Of a DNA stretch of 64,000 nucleotides, positions 1 to 9,273 are shown in pieces. A program made the position numbers and the translations under genes. The notes under the pieces were generated by a model. That model searched no databases. It had not been told where the DNA came from and saw only the letters and a program-made list of their open reading frames with translations. Origin of the DNA: Zoogloeaceae bacterium G21618-S1 (GTDB lineage: Bacteria; Pseudomonadota; Gammaproteobacteria; Burkholderiales; Rhodocyclaceae); the NCBI GenBank assembly GCA_027214125.1, contig JAPWHF010000015.1:19112-83111 (forward strand), written 5' to 3'. How positions within the stretch are numbered: position 1 is the stretch's first letter; every line of letters begins with the position of its first letter.

Positions 1-571
1 ATCGGTCGTTCTGCTGTCGATAGAGATCCAGCTCCTCGCGCAGCAACTGCTTGACGCCATCGAGGTCCGGAATGCGCAGCTTCAGGTGCGCGGCATGGCG
101 CGCCAGCTCGGCCGGCAAGCTCACGCGCGGCGCGACCAGCACCAGGGTGCGCTCGGACACCGGGTGGTTGAGCACCACCTCGCGAATCAGGCGCAGCACC
201 ACCGGGTCGTCGAGAAACGGATGCGGATCGAGCAGCACGTAAAGCCCGCGGCTGGCGTCCTTGTCGATGTAGTGCAGGGCCGGCTCCAGGCCACGGGTGT
301 CGGGAATCGCCCGGCGCTGACCGTCCTTGTGGCCCATGGTGGTCGGCACATCCCCGACCGTGGCAAACAAGGTGTTGGCGGACTTGGCCGGGCCGTAGCG
401 GAAGTTCTGCTGGCTCAGGCCGTCGGCCACGCTCCAGCAATACAGGTCATGGTTGTCTTCGCGCGCCAGGCGGTCGATCAGTCGCAGCACCTTGGGTTCT
501 TCGACGGTTTCGATACACACCAGCGGCACGCGGGATCGCACCAGGGCGGACAGTTCTCGGAAGTCGGGCAT
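1..571 (-). CDS. AAA family ATPase, Ycf46-like (5' part, cut by window edge)
   Basis: The minus strand is open from an ATG at 571 to the window edge, encoding about 190 residues beginning MPDFRELSALVRSRVPLVCI. The N-terminal pattern (a helix with LVRSR, then PLVCIETVEEPKVLRLI, later GLYVLLDPHPFLDD) matches the non-catalytic N-terminal domain of Ycf46-type AAA+ ATPases; the P-loop and Walker B would lie outside the window. Codon third positions are strongly GC as in neighbouring genes. No clear Shine-Dalgarno precedes the ATG, so the start could lie a few codons upstream. It diverges from prfC. Family assignment is by remembered N-terminal pattern; the ATPase core is not visible. Confidence 0.6.
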   Translation of the reverse strand, partial: MPDFRELSALVRSRVPLVCIETVEEPKVLRLIDRLAREDNHDLYCWSVADGLSQQNFRYGPAKSANTLFATVGDVPTTMGHKDGQRRAIPDTRGLEPALHYIDKDASRGLYVLLDPHPFLDDPVVLRLIREVVLNHPVSERTLVLVAPRVSLPAELARHAAHLKLRIPDLDGVKQLLREELDLYRQQNDR

Positions 572-749
572 CAGATCACGAATGGTGGAAGCATGCGGAA
601 GTATATCGGCCGACGCCGCACGCACTGTAGGCATGATGCATACGGAACCGGCAATTCTCCACACGCGCGTTGACGCCTCGCGCGCGGGGCAGGACACTTC
701 GGGCTCACGCCGCTCGGCGCGGCCGGATCGTGCCATCGGTCGATGCCGC

Positions 750-778
750 TTGATCCGCCGCCCCGCTTTCGGTAAAAG
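750..778 (+). promoter_or_regulatory. possible sigma-70 promoter of prfC
   Basis: TTGATC at 750-755 is followed after 17 bp by TAAAAG at 773-778, about 60 bp before the prfC ATG. The -10 match is poor, so this is only a candidate. The rest of 572-840 shows no other gene. Confidence 0.25.
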
Positions 779-840
779 CCCAGCTTTGCGTTTGCCTCGG
801 CGACACGGCTCCCCGTGCGCGCCCATCGGACTTCATCTTC

Positions 841-2454
841 ATGACTGCCACGCCCTTTCCGCCCGAGTTGCTCAAGCAAGCCGAGCGCCGCCGCACCTTC
901 GCCATCATCTCCCACCCCGACGCGGGCAAGACCACGCTGACCGAAAAGCTGTTGCTGTTCGGCGGCGCGATCCAGCTCGCCGGCACGGTCAAGGCGCGCA
1001 AGAGCGCCCGCCACGCCACCTCGGACTGGATGGAAGTGGAAAAGCAGCGCGGCATCTCGGTGACCAGCTCGGTGATGCAGTTCGACTACATGGGCCACAC
1101 CATCAACCTGCTCGACACCCCGGGCCACGAAGACTTCTCGGAAGACACCTACCGGGTGCTCACCGCCGTGGATGCGGCGGTGATGGTGATCGACGCGGCC
1201 AAGGGCGTGGAGGCGCAGACCATCAAGCTGCTCGACGTGTGCCGCCTGCGCAACACGCCGATCATCACCTTTGTGAACAAGCTCGACCGCGAGGTGCGCG
1301 AGCCCTTCGACCTGCTGCAGGAAATCGAGGAGGTGCTCAAGATCGAGTGCGCCCCGGTGACCTGGCCGGTGGGCATGGGCAAGGCCTTCCGCGGCGTGTA
1401 CCACCTGCTCGAGAACCGCATCCTGCGCTTTACCCCGGGCGAGGAGCGCAAGAGCGCGGCCGAGATCATCACCAACCTCGACAACCCGCAGCTCGACACC
1501 CTGTTCCCCGGCGAAATCGGCCAGGTGCGCGACGACGTCGAGCTGATCGAAGGCGCGAGCAGCCCGTTCAAGCTCGAAACCTTTCTCGCCGGCCAACAGA
1601 CGCCGGTGTTCTTTGGCTCCGGTATCAACAACTTCGGCGTGCAGGAAATTCTCCAGGCTTTGCTCGACTGGGCACCGCCGCCGCAGCCACGCGACGCGGG
1701 CGCCCGAATGGTCGCGCCGGCCGAGCCGAAGTTCTCCGGTTTCGTGTTCAAGATCCAGGCCAACATGGACCCGCGCCACCGCGACCGCATCGCCTTCTTC
1801 CGCGTGTGTTCGGGCAAGTACCAACCCGGCATGAAAACACGCCACCAACGCATGGGCCGTGAGTTCAAGATCGCCAACGCGCTGACCTTCATGGCCAACG
1901 AACGGGTGCATATGGACGAGGCCTACGCCGGCGACATCATCGGCATCCACAACCATGGTCAGCTGCAGATCGGCGACACCCTGACCGAGGGCGAGGCCCT
2001 GCACTTCAAGGGCATCCCCTACTTCGCGCCGGAAATGTTCCGCGCCGCCCGCCTCAAGGATCCGCTCAAGACCAAGCAACTGCACAAGGGCCTGATCGAG
2101 CTGGGCGAAGAAGGCGCCATCCAGGTGTTCGAAGCCATCGGCGGCAACATGCTGCTCGGCGCCGTCGGCCAGCTGCAGTTCGAGGTGGTGGCCCAGCGCC
2201 TGCAGGACGAATACAAGGTCGACGCCATCTTCGAGACGGCCGACATCTACACCGCGCGCTGGCTGACCTTCAAGGACGAGGCCACCCGCCGCAAGTTCGA
2301 GCGCGAGCAGGCCATGCGCCTGGGCACCGATGTCGACGGCAACCCGGTGTATCTGGCCACCACCCGCTACAACCTGCAGGTAACCATGGAAAAATGGCCG
2401 GACGTCGGCTTCCACGCCACCCGCGAGCACGGTCAGGTCATCGCCACGGCTTGA
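841..2454 (+). CDS. prfC: peptide chain release factor 3 (RF3)
   Basis: A 537-residue translational GTPase, the usual length of RF3, which in the cytoplasm recycles RF1/RF2 from the ribosome after termination. Visible GTPase motifs are the P-loop HPDAGKTT near residue 25, the switch-I segment [19 protein letters not shown] (G3) and NKLDRE (G4). The C-terminal part contains the RF3-type segment ending near [17 protein letters not shown]. The start is the ATG after a pyrimidine-rich leader; no strong ribosome site is seen. It stands alone on the plus strand, divergent from the AAA ATPase gene and 80 bp ahead of an OmpA-domain gene. EF-G and LepA are excluded by the [22 protein letters not shown] opening typical of RF3. 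Confidence 0.97.
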   Translation: MTATPFPPELLKQAERRRTFAIISHPDAGKTTLTEKLLLFGGAIQLAGTVKARKSARHATSDWMEVEKQRGISVTSSVMQFDYMGHTINLLDTPGHEDFSEDTYRVLTAVDAAVMVIDAAKGVEAQTIKLLDVCRLRNTPIITFVNKLDREVREPFDLLQEIEEVLKIECAPVTWPVGMGKAFRGVYHLLENRILRFTPGEERKSAAEIITNLDNPQLDTLFPGEIGQVRDDVELIEGASSPFKLETFLAGQQTPVFFGSGINNFGVQEILQALLDWAPPPQPRDAGARMVAPAEPKFSGFVFKIQANMDPRHRDRIAFFRVCSGKYQPGMKTRHQRMGREFKIANALTFMANERVHMDEAYAGDIIGIHNHGQLQIGDTLTEGEALHFKGIPYFAPEMFRAARLKDPLKTKQLHKGLIELGEEGAIQVFEAIGGNMLLGAVGQLQFEVVAQRLQDEYKVDAIFETADIYTARWLTFKDEATRRKFEREQAMRLGTDVDGNPVYLATTRYNLQVTMEKWPDVGFHATREHGQVIATA

Positions 2455-2534
2455 GACATTTGCACGGCAGACGCGGCGATTTCAACACGCTAGAATGCCG
2501 CCACTTACGATTTCTTTGATTTGAGGTCAGAACC

Positions 2535-3074
2535 ATGCAAGACGAAGATGATGATCTGCGCGTTGTACTCGGCGTACTGTTCGGACTGCTGGCCCTGGTG
2601 ATCGGCCTGGTCATCGGCATGGGCGTGTATTCGCTCAACCGCGCCACCGCCGTGCCCGTGGTCGAAGCCGCACCCACCCCCATCACCGAAGTGATGCGAG
2701 CCGCCGCCGACAGCGTGCCGACCGAAGCCATGGCCTTTACCGACGTGGCGCCGCAGGGCGACGCTCAGGTCAAAGTGTATTTCGCCGTCGGCGAAACGGG
2801 TCTCAGCGATGTCGCCGCTGCCGACCTGGCCAGCTTCACCCAGATGGCTGCCGACAAGCTCGGCACCATGGTGGTGCTGGTCTCGGGCTTTCACGACGCC
2901 TCCGGCAGCGCCGAGGTCAACGCCGAAATCGCCAAGACCCGCGCCATGAACGTGCTCAACGCACTGCTCGCGGCCGGCGTTCCGGCGGACAAGGTCTTGC
3001 TCAGCAAGCCGGCGCAAACCCTGGGTGATGGCGACGCGGCCGAAGCCCGTCGTGTTGAGGTGCGCTTGCAGTAA
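2535..3074 (+). CDS. OmpA-domain protein with N-terminal membrane anchor
   Basis: A 179-residue protein. Residues about 10-31 form one hydrophobic helix (VVLGVLFGLLALVIGLVIGM) after an acidic MQDEDDD start, giving an inner-membrane anchor with a periplasmic C-terminus. Residues about 75-178 are an OmpA-like peptidoglycan-binding domain: KVYFAVGE opening, VVLVSGFHDASGSAEVNAEIAKTRA in the middle, and ARRVEVRL at the end. In OmpA_C domains this fold binds diaminopimelate of peptidoglycan. The gene is followed directly by a strong terminator, so it probably ends a short transcript. The exact role is unknown; it could be a small cell-envelope tether. Confidence 0.8.
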   Translation: MQDEDDDLRVVLGVLFGLLALVIGLVIGMGVYSLNRATAVPVVEAAPTPITEVMRAAADSVPTEAMAFTDVAPQGDAQVKVYFAVGETGLSDVAAADLASFTQMAADKLGTMVVLVSGFHDASGSAEVNAEIAKTRAMNVLNALLAAGVPADKVLLSKPAQTLGDGDAAEARRVEVRLQ

Positions 3075-3094
3075 GCCGCTCAGCGCAACACAAG

Positions 3095-3123
3095 AAAAAC
3101 CGGGCGATCGCCCGGTTTTTTTT
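3095..3123 (+). terminator. rho-independent terminator after the OmpA-domain gene
   Basis: A perfect stem AACCGGGCG / CGCCCGGTT with an AT loop is followed by eight T residues, 20 bp after the stop codon at 3074. The flanking A-run on the 5' side extends the stem and could also let it act for the convergent nitroreductase gene. Confidence 0.9.
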
Positions 3124-3238
3124 CGTCAGCTGATGGCGCAGGCGCGCTGCCAATGCGCCGGTCAGCTTCCAGTGTTCAAGGTCGGAGCAAGGGCCAGGCG
3201 CTCACCAACCCGGCCAAGACCGCAGCCGACGACCCACC

Positions 3239-3829
3239 TCAAAGAATCTGCGCGACCGTGTCGAAGTCCAGACGCGGGCCGCGCGGATAATTGGCCACTG
3301 GATCGCCGTAGCCGAGATTGACCAGGAAATTTGCCTTGAACCGGCCATCGGGGAAAAACTCGGCATTGAGCGTATCGGCATCAAAACCACTCATCGGCCC
3401 GCAGTCGAGGCCGAGCAAGCGCGCCGCGAGGATCAGGTAGCCCCCTTGCAGCGTGCCGTTGCGAAACGCCGTGCTCTCGGCCAGCGCAGCATTGCCGGCG
3501 AACATGGCGCCGGCCTTGGCGTTGGCCGGAAACTGCGTCGCCAGGTGTTCATGAAACCGGGTGTCGGTGGCGACGATCACCGTCACCGGTGCGGCCATGG
3601 TCTTGGCCACATTGCCTTGCGCCAGCGCTGGCGCCAGGCGCGCCTTGGCGGCCTCGCTCTTGACGAACACATAGCGCGCGGGCTGGCAGTTCATCGAGGT
3701 CGGCCCCCATTTGAGCAGCGCATACAACTCGCGCAGCAAGGCGTCGGATACTTCCTTGCCGCTAAAGGCATTGAAGGTACGGGCAGTACGAAAAGCCTGG
3801 TCAAAGACCTCGGGTGAAATCGGTGTCAT
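3239..3829 (-). CDS. nitroreductase-family protein, RutE/HadB type (malonic semialdehyde reductase-like)
   Basis: A 196-residue FMN-dependent nitroreductase-fold protein. The segments ELYALLKWGPTSMNCQPAR, VAKTMAAPVTVIVATD, ESTAFRNGTLQGGYLI and LGLDCGPMSGFD match the RutE/HadB subfamily, which reduces malonic semialdehyde to 3-hydroxypropionate in E. coli pyrimidine breakdown. Start at the ATG preceded by GAGAGG, 5 nt upstream. No other rut genes are nearby, so the substrate in this organism is unknown; the gene ends near the terminator of the convergent OmpA-domain gene. It could equally be a general quinone or nitro reductase of the same subfamily. Confidence 0.85.
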   Translation of the reverse strand: MTPISPEVFDQAFRTARTFNAFSGKEVSDALLRELYALLKWGPTSMNCQPARYVFVKSEAAKARLAPALAQGNVAKTMAAPVTVIVATDTRFHEHLATQFPANAKAGAMFAGNAALAESTAFRNGTLQGGYLILAARLLGLDCGPMSGFDADTLNAEFFPDGRFKANFLVNLGYGDPVANYPRGPRLDFDTVAQIL

Positions 3830-3908
3830 GGCGTCCTCTCAGCGGTTGTGGCGGGGTCGCGGCCGCCTCGTCGAGCGGCTCGCCATGCCCTATCCTACGG
3901 ACAAACGG

Positions 3909-5906
3909 CTAGTCGCGCAGCGCCGCCCGCGCCTCCTGCAAAGTCGAAAACAGCCGCCTGTCCTCGCCCAGCACCTCGCCCAGCTTGACCCGCGCAAAAC
4001 CGCTGGAGGCATAACGCACCACGGTGGTGTAGTAGGTATCGACCAGCGACTGCACCATGGCCGCGTAGTCTTCGAGCAGATCCGGGTCGATCTCGAAGTG
4101 ATCGTAATTGACCACCGCGCGCACCCGCCGACCCAACGGTGCGAGCTCTTCGGCCACGCGCTGGCGGATCTGTTCGATCTGCGCGCGATCGCGCACCGTG
4201 TAGCGTTCGAAATCGACAAAGAACAAGTCCTGGTCGGCGTCGTAATGCAGCCGCGCTTCGATCGGCCGGTCGAGCAGCACCGCGCGCAGGCCGATGTGCG
4301 CGTCCTGAAAAATCCGCGCGTCCATCAACCGGGGCGCCCCTTCGATGAGCGGTGCAAAGCCCATGTGCGCGAGGATGTCGCGCTCGATGTCGATACCTGG
4401 CGCAATCTCGATCAACGCCAGCCCACGCTCGGTCAGGCGGAAGACGCAGCGCTCGGTGATGTAGAGCACCGGCTGACCGCGCTGATTGGCCACGTCGCCA
4501 CTGAAGGTGCGGTGCTCGACCTGCTCGACAAACTTGGGCGATTTGCCCTCACGCACGATGCGCAGCTGGCCGTCTTCAACCGCGACCTCCAACCCGCCCG
4601 CGGTGAAAGTGCCGACAAAAATCACCTGCTTGGCGTTCTGGCTGATGTTGATGAAACCGCCGGCACCGGCGATGCGGCTGCCGAACTTGCTCACATTCAG
4701 GTTGCCCTGACGGTCGGCCTGGGCCAGCCCGAGAAAGGCAATATCCAGCCCGCCACCGTCGTAGAAGTCGAACTGGCTGGGCTGATCGATGATCGCCTCG
4801 GTGTTCACCGCCGCGCCAAAGTCCATCCCCCCGGCGGGAATACCGCCGATCACGCCCGGCTCGGCCGTCAAGGTGAGCAGATCGATGATCGACTCCTCCG
4901 CCGCCACCGCCGCCACGCCCTCGGGCATGCCGATGCCCAGGTTCACCACCACGTTGGGACGCAGCGCCATGGCCGCCCGGCGCGCGATGATCTTGCGCTC
5001 CGACATCGGCAGCGAGGCCACGCTGGTGGCCGGCACACGGATCTCGCCAGCATAGGCCGCGCTGTACGGCGTGCCAAAGGTCTGCTCATGGTGCTCGGGT
5101 TTTTCGGCCACCACCACGCAGTCGACCAGCACGCCGGGGATTTTTACCTGACGCGGGTTGAGCGTGCCGCGATCGGCCACCCGCTCGACCTGCGCAATGA
5201 CGATGCCGCCGCTGTTATGGGCTGCCATGGCAATGGCCAGCGCCTCCAGCGTCAGCGCCTCTTTTTCCATGGTCACGTTGCCGTCGAGGTCGGCCGTGGT
5301 GCCGCGGATGATGCCCACGTGAATCGGAAAGGCCTTGTAGAACAGGTAGTCCTCGCCGTCGATGGGCATCAGACGCACCAGGTCTTCCTGCGTCACGGCG
5401 TTGATCTTGCCGCCGCCAAAGCGCGGATCGACAAAGGTGCCCAGGCCAACGCGGGTCAGTGTGCCGGGCTTGCCGGCGGCGATGTCGCGAAACAGATGGG
5501 AGATCACGCCTTGCGGCAGGTTGTAGGCTTCGATGCTGTCGGCCACCGCCAGCGCCTGCAGCTGCGGCACCAGCCCCCAGTGCCCGCCCACCACACGCTT
5601 GACCAGCCCGCGATGGCCGAAGTGGTTGAGGCCGCGCTGCTTGCCGTCGCCCTGACCGGCGGCGTACACCAGCGTCAGTTCACGCGGATAGCCCACGCCA
5701 TCGGCGCTCTCCTGCGCTTCGGCGAGAAAACGTTCCTCAAGCGCCACGGCGATGCCCTCGGCAAAACCGATGCCGACAAAGCCACCGGTGGCCACGGTGT
5801 CGCCACTGCGCACCAGCTGCACCGCCTCGTCGGCGCTCACCACCTTGCCACGCCGACGCCGGCGCAGCTCTTCAATCATTCGTGCCGTATTGCCCCGTTC
5901 CTGCAT
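3909..5906 (-). CDS. acyl-CoA:acetate/3-ketoacid CoA-transferase, YdiF type, with C-terminal extension
   Basis: About 665 residues in a single chain carrying both the alpha and beta CoA-transferase halves, as in YdiF-type short-chain acyl-CoA transferases; these exchange CoA between acetyl-CoA and short acyl or 3-keto acids. The beta half shows [16 protein letters not shown] with the Glu expected to form the glutamyl-CoA intermediate, then [16 protein letters not shown]. coli YdiF is about 530 residues; here about 130 extra residues follow (from near [11 protein letters not shown]), predicted mixed alpha/beta, absent from E. coli YdiF. The start at 5906 is chosen because GGGGGAGAGGGC lies just upstream; an in-frame ATG at 5924 has no such site. 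Confidence 0.85.
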   Translation of the reverse strand: MQERGNTARMIEELRRRRRGKVVSADEAVQLVRSGDTVATGGFVGIGFAEGIAVALEERFLAEAQESADGVGYPRELTLVYAAGQGDGKQRGLNHFGHRGLVKRVVGGHWGLVPQLQALAVADSIEAYNLPQGVISHLFRDIAAGKPGTLTRVGLGTFVDPRFGGGKINAVTQEDLVRLMPIDGEDYLFYKAFPIHVGIIRGTTADLDGNVTMEKEALTLEALAIAMAAHNSGGIVIAQVERVADRGTLNPRQVKIPGVLVDCVVVAEKPEHHEQTFGTPYSAAYAGEIRVPATSVASLPMSERKIIARRAAMALRPNVVVNLGIGMPEGVAAVAAEESIIDLLTLTAEPGVIGGIPAGGMDFGAAVNTEAIIDQPSQFDFYDGGGLDIAFLGLAQADRQGNLNVSKFGSRIAGAGGFINISQNAKQVIFVGTFTAGGLEVAVEDGQLRIVREGKSPKFVEQVEHRTFSGDVANQRGQPVLYITERCVFRLTERGLALIEIAPGIDIERDILAHMGFAPLIEGAPRLMDARIFQDAHIGLRAVLLDRPIEARLHYDADQDLFFVDFERYTVRDRAQIEQIRQRVAEELAPLGRRVRAVVNYDHFEIDPDLLEDYAAMVQSLVDTYYTTVVRYASSGFARVKLGEVLGEDRRLFSTLQEARAALRD

Positions 5907-5993
5907 GCCCTCTCCCCCTCGCATCGCGGCCGTCGATGGGCCACTTGAATATGGCGCAACGATACTGCGCCCTTCGGGGAAAAGGCTACCGGG

Positions 5994-7190
5994 TTAACCC
6001 GGCATACCGTCGATGCGAGTGCTCACCAGCCACTTGCCGTAGCGCCACAGAAAGAGCAGCAGCGCGGCCGCAAAACTGGCGCCGGCCGCATGGATCAGCG
6101 GTTGATACGCGGCGGGGATGAAGGCTGCCCCAAGGCGCAGCACCGTCGCCAACAGCATCAAGGCGTAGGCCGGCACCATCAACGGCGGCAAGACCAGGTT
6201 GCGGCCGGTGTGCCCGAGCGCAGTGCGCGTCATCATGCCGAGGGTCAGCACACCAATGCCGCCGATGGCGATGCAATGCACCGCCGCCGACATCAGCGCT
6301 GGTGCCACCGACAAGGCCAGCCCCACCATCCCGATCCCGAAGGCAGTCAGCGAGTAGCCCAGATACAACACCCACAGCAGCGGATGCTGGCGCATCGAAC
6401 CATGCGCATTGCGCATCAGCAGCACCAGGTTGAACACCATGCCGGCTGCGCCAACGATCAGCGCCAGCACCGACGGCGCATCGGTGGCAATCAGTGCCGC
6501 CAGCATCACCGGCGACAGCAAACCGACAATGCCCGCCCAGCGCGGATGGCTGACCTGCGGACGCTTGAGCGCACGGTGGGTAAAGAAGGGAATCACCCGC
6601 AAGCCGATCAGCGTGATGAAACCGGCCACCAGCAACAGACCGGTGAACAGCAGACGACGGGCATCCATGTCCAGCACACCGGAGACGGTCAGCAAATACA
6701 AGGCATTGGCCAGCGCGAAAGCGAGCAGCAAAAAGGGCACGCCGGCATTGCGCTTGCTGCGCGCCCGCCAGACCGGCAAAGCCACCGCGGCAGCCGCACA
6801 GACGAAGAAGCTCACCGACAGCAGGCCGGTGATCAAGGGCGCACCGGTCTCGGTCGAGGCGGCAATGCGCGCCCCCAGCCACAGCGCGGTCAGGCCGGCC
6901 AGTGGTGTGCCCGAGAAGGCCGGCTGGCCGGTCCACGAAGCGACGGCTGTCAGCAAAAAGCCGACGATCACCGCGCCCGCGTAGCCCCAGATCATCTCGT
7001 GCCCATGCCACAGCATGCCCGGCAGCGCATCGGTGCCGTTGAAACCGGCCACCCAGGCCAGAATGGCGACCACCCCGAACAGCGCCGCGAACAGGTAGAA
7101 GGGGCGAAACGCCATCGCCATGAAAGGCGACCAGCCGGCGCGGCTGGCCGGCAGGCGGAGGCGGGGTTCTTCGAGTCGGATAATGGCCAT
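5994..7190 (-). CDS. nnrS: NnrS family haem-copper membrane protein of the nitric-oxide response
   Basis: A 398-residue polytopic membrane protein with about twelve hydrophobic segments. WSPFMAMAFRPFYLFAALFG near the N-terminus and MLWHGHEMIWGYAGAVIVGFLLTA are signatures of NnrS, a haem- and copper-containing inner-membrane protein that relieves nitrosative stress during denitrification. Conserved His residues occur in HGHEM, in FFTHRALKRP, and in MTRTALGHTGR. It lies downstream of a hemerythrin gene on the same strand and near nsrR, the NO sensor that represses nnrS in other bacteria. The roughly 150-bp gap to the hemerythrin gene leaves open whether they share one transcript. Confidence 0.92.
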   Translation of the reverse strand: MAIIRLEEPRLRLPASRAGWSPFMAMAFRPFYLFAALFGVVAILAWVAGFNGTDALPGMLWHGHEMIWGYAGAVIVGFLLTAVASWTGQPAFSGTPLAGLTALWLGARIAASTETGAPLITGLLSVSFFVCAAAAVALPVWRARSKRNAGVPFLLLAFALANALYLLTVSGVLDMDARRLLFTGLLLVAGFITLIGLRVIPFFTHRALKRPQVSHPRWAGIVGLLSPVMLAALIATDAPSVLALIVGAAGMVFNLVLLMRNAHGSMRQHPLLWVLYLGYSLTAFGIGMVGLALSVAPALMSAAVHCIAIGGIGVLTLGMMTRTALGHTGRNLVLPPLMVPAYALMLLATVLRLGAAFIPAAYQPLIHAAGASFAAALLLFLWRYGKWLVSTRIDGMPG

Positions 7191-7343
7191 CGGAAATCTC
7201 GTGAATCAGATCAAGGGGCGCGCAGGCACCCGGCAGAAAAGAATCCGGGCGCCTGAATGCGACGCACCGGGGTGAGCTTGGGGTTGGGGGTGGGCACCTT
7301 GGGGCGCCTCGGGATGTTCATTTTTTGTCACCGGGCCCACGAT

Positions 7344-7700
7344 TCAGGCGGCCACCGGGGCCAGATGACGCTCCACCGCGGGGAACATCTCCCGCTCTTC
7401 GAAACGCACATGGGCAATCAAGGCCTCGCCCGCCTCGGCGCATCGCCGGCCGGCCTGGGCGTCGTCGAACAGTCGCACCAACTGCGCATGCTCGCTCAGC
7501 AGCCGACGCACCAGCGCATGCTCGCCGGCGGCACGCAGCACCGGCAGCAAATCACGCTCTTCTTCCTCGAAGTGCGCCTGCAACTCCGGCCGCATCTGCG
7601 TCAGCATCACCACGCCGGTGCCGCCGATCAGGGCACGGGCAAGCCGCAAGGCGGCGTGGTGTTCGCGGGACAAGGGGACGAGACGGGGGTCGCGGCGCAT
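7344..7700 (-). CDS. hemerythrin HHE-domain protein
   Basis: A 118-residue helical protein with hemerythrin-type iron ligands: SREHHAALRLA near residue 14, HFEEEERDLLPVL, LLSEHAQLVRLF and AHVRFEEREMFP. Such proteins bind a di-iron centre and are implicated in NO or oxygen handling or in Fe-S repair. The ATG at 7700 follows GAGGATTTGCCC, a good ribosome site; an in-frame TTG six bases upstream is less likely. It is the first gene leftward from the NsrR operator at 7735-7757, which lies 35 bp from its start, so NO-inducible repression by NsrR is expected. Confidence 0.88.
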   Translation of the reverse strand: MRRDPRLVPLSREHHAALRLARALIGGTGVVMLTQMRPELQAHFEEEERDLLPVLRAAGEHALVRRLLSEHAQLVRLFDDAQAGRRCAEAGEALIAHVRFEEREMFPAVERHLAPVAA

Positions 7701-7734
7701 GGGCAAATCCTCGGGTCAATGAAACGACTTCACG

Positions 7735-7757
7735 AAGATGCATTTTAAGTGTATCTT
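7735..7757. promoter_or_regulatory. NsrR operator (NO-responsive)
   Basis: Half-sites AAGATGCATTT and AAGTGTATCTT are separated by one base, the 11-1-11 inverted arrangement of characterised NsrR boxes. It lies between the divergent hemerythrin gene and nsrR, consistent with repression of the NO-stress gene and autoregulation. Confidence 0.85.
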
Positions 7758-7759
7758 TT

Positions 7760-7784
7760 AAAGAGTCAACTTGAATGACTCTTT
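7760..7784. repeat. perfect inverted repeat in the nsrR leader
   Basis: Arms AAAGAGTCA (7760-7768) and TGACTCTTT (7776-7784) surround a 7-base centre, with a shorter nested palindrome TCAA-C-TTGA inside. It sits immediately beside the NsrR box and 29 bp before the nsrR ATG. It could be a second operator or an mRNA hairpin; it is not followed by a T-run. Confidence 0.6.
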
Positions 7785-7813
7785 AGCCCTTAGCTCAATC
7801 GGCCAGATACCTC

Positions 7814-8263
7814 ATGCAGATCACTCAGTACACCGACTACGCCCTGCGCGTCCTGATCTATCTGGGCGCCTGCCCCGAACGGCGCGTTACCATCAAGGAA
7901 GTGGCCGAAACCTTCGATATCTCGCGCAGCCACGTGATGAAGATCGTCAATCAACTGGTATCACTGGGCTTCGTGGAGGGCACACGTGGCAAGGGCGGTG
8001 GACTGCGCCTGAATCGTGCGCCGGCGGCCATCGGTGTGGGCGAAGTCGTGCGTTTGATGGAACCCGGTTTCGATCTGGTCGACTGCTTTCGCGCCGAGTC
8101 CGGTTGCCTGCTGAGTTCCGGCTGCCGACTCAAAGGCGCATTGCATACGGCATTGCAGGCGTTCCTCGCCGCGCTGGACGAGGTTACGCTGGCCGACCTG
8201 ATCGTCAATCAGCCGCGGCTGCGCAACATGCTCGGCGTGATCGCGCTCAACCCATCACCGTAA
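7814..8263 (+). CDS. nsrR: Rrf2-family nitric-oxide-sensing repressor NsrR
   Basis: A 149-residue Rrf2 protein. An N-terminal winged helix-turn-helix (TIKEVAETFDISRSHVMKIVNQLVS, residues 26-50) precedes GTRGKGGGLRLNRAP and three cysteines at C91, C98 and C104 that hold the Fe-S cluster; NO reacts with this cluster and releases DNA. The order C-x6-C-x5-C fits NsrR rather than IscR or RirA. It is divergent from a hemerythrin gene across an NsrR box, and nnrS follows that gene. Its last 17 bases overlap the end of the convergent YjbQ gene. Confidence 0.92.
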   Translation: MQITQYTDYALRVLIYLGACPERRVTIKEVAETFDISRSHVMKIVNQLVSLGFVEGTRGKGGGLRLNRAPAAIGVGEVVRLMEPGFDLVDCFRAESGCLLSSGCRLKGALHTALQAFLAALDEVTLADLIVNQPRLRNMLGVIALNPSP

Positions 8264-8663
8264 CCACCACCGAGCGCGTGGCGCCACGCGTGCGGTGCTC
8301 CCACAAATAAATGCCCTGCCACGTCCCGAGCAGCAACCGGCCACCACCCACCGGCACAGTCAGACCCGTGTCGGTCAGCACCGTACGCACATGCGCCGCC
8401 ATATCGTCCGGGCCTTCAAGATCATGGCGATAAGCCGGGTCGCCGTCTGGCGCCAGGCGCACCATCACCGTCTCGAGGTCGCGCCGCACATCCGGATCGG
8501 CATTTTCGGTGATCATCAACGAACAGCTGGTGTGCTGCACGAAGACATGGCACAGCCCGGTGACAAGCCCGCTGTCGTGCACCACCGTGGCGACTGAATC
8601 GGTAATCTCCTGCGTTCCCCGACCGCGCGTCATGATGCCGAGCACATGTTGGTGTGTTGTCAT
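8247..8663 (-). CDS. YjbQ/UPF0047 family protein (secondary thiamine-phosphate synthase-like)
   Basis: A 138-residue protein with the YjbQ signature: LCHVFVQHTSCSLMITENADPDVRRDLE, then a segment with GPDDMAAHVRT and GTWQGIYLWEHRTRG near the end. Members of the family complement thiamine-phosphate synthase mutants weakly; the physiological reaction is uncertain. The start at 8663 follows GAGGTGGCGGC; an upstream in-frame start six codons earlier lacks a comparable site. Its 3' end overlaps nsrR by 17 bp tail-to-tail. Confidence 0.9.
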   Translation of the reverse strand: MTTHQHVLGIMTRGRGTQEITDSVATVVHDSGLVTGLCHVFVQHTSCSLMITENADPDVRRDLETVMVRLAPDGDPAYRHDLEGPDDMAAHVRTVLTDTGLTVPVGGGRLLLGTWQGIYLWEHRTRGATRSVVVTVMG

Positions 8664-8763
8664 GCCGCCACCTCTAGGCAAAAATATATAGGGAAAACCC
8701 TTAAGCTCGATCGCTGACCACCCGTTAATTCATCCGACCCATCGCCTATCTGTTTGAGCCACC

Positions 8764-9267
8764 ATGCCCCCAAAGCGAATTCTTGTTGTCGACGACGTGT
8801 CCGTCATTCGTGGTTTCGTCAAAGGCGCGCTCAAGCACCTCGACGTGCGCGTCGGCGAAGCCTCGAACGCGGAGCAGGCCTTGGTCATGCTCGAATCCAT
8901 GCCGGCCGACGTCATCATCTGCGATCTGAACATGCCGGGCCTGAGCGGCGAAGCCTTCGTGAAAGCCCTTCGCGAACGCGGCGACCAGACCCCGATCATC
9001 ATGCTCACGGTCGAGGGCAACCGGAACACCGTGGCCAAGCTGATGCAGGTGGGCATCCAGGGCTACATGCTCAAGCCGTTCAAACCCATGATATTGGCCG
9101 AAAGAGTACAGGAACTGCTCGACGGCACGGCGCCGCCAGTGCGTCCCTACGAAGCCCCGGCCAATACAGCCGACACTGCCGCCGAAGCCGATGCCCCGCC
9201 ACCGGATGACACGGCCGTCAACGACGCCCCCACGGCCAGCGCCGAGTCGACCGGCGCCCGCGGCTAA
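8764..9267 (+). CDS. single-domain response regulator (CheY-like) with Ala/Pro-rich tail
   Basis: A 167-residue protein. Residues 1-120 are a receiver domain with the acidic pair D10/D11, phospho-acceptor D54 in IICDLNMPG, the conserved Thr in IIMLTVEG and the Lys in LKPFKP. Residues about 121-167 are a low-complexity Ala/Pro/Asp/Thr tail with no recognisable output domain. It therefore acts by protein-protein contact, as CheY- or PilG-like regulators do. No histidine kinase is adjacent, so its partner is not visible here. The leader contains AATATATAGGG at about 8683-8693, a possible -10 region. Confidence 0.88.
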   Translation: MPPKRILVVDDVSVIRGFVKGALKHLDVRVGEASNAEQALVMLESMPADVIICDLNMPGLSGEAFVKALRERGDQTPIIMLTVEGNRNTVAKLMQVGIQGYMLKPFKPMILAERVQELLDGTAPPVRPYEAPANTADTAAEADAPPPDDTAVNDAPTASAESTGARG

Positions 9268-9273
9268 ACCCGC

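Noticed and set aside
571..2430. 619-codon open frame antisense to prfC
   Set aside because: Low-complexity His/Ala/Leu/Val composition without motifs; RF3 on the other strand is certain.
3711..5948. 745-codon open frame antisense to the CoA-transferase
   Set aside because: No motif, composition of a shadow frame; the CoA-transferase motifs are on the other strand.
7197..7212. FNR/Dnr-type box TTGAT-N4-TTCAC just upstream of nnrS
   Set aside because: Two mismatches in the second half and only about 9 bp from the start codon, too close for a promoter site.
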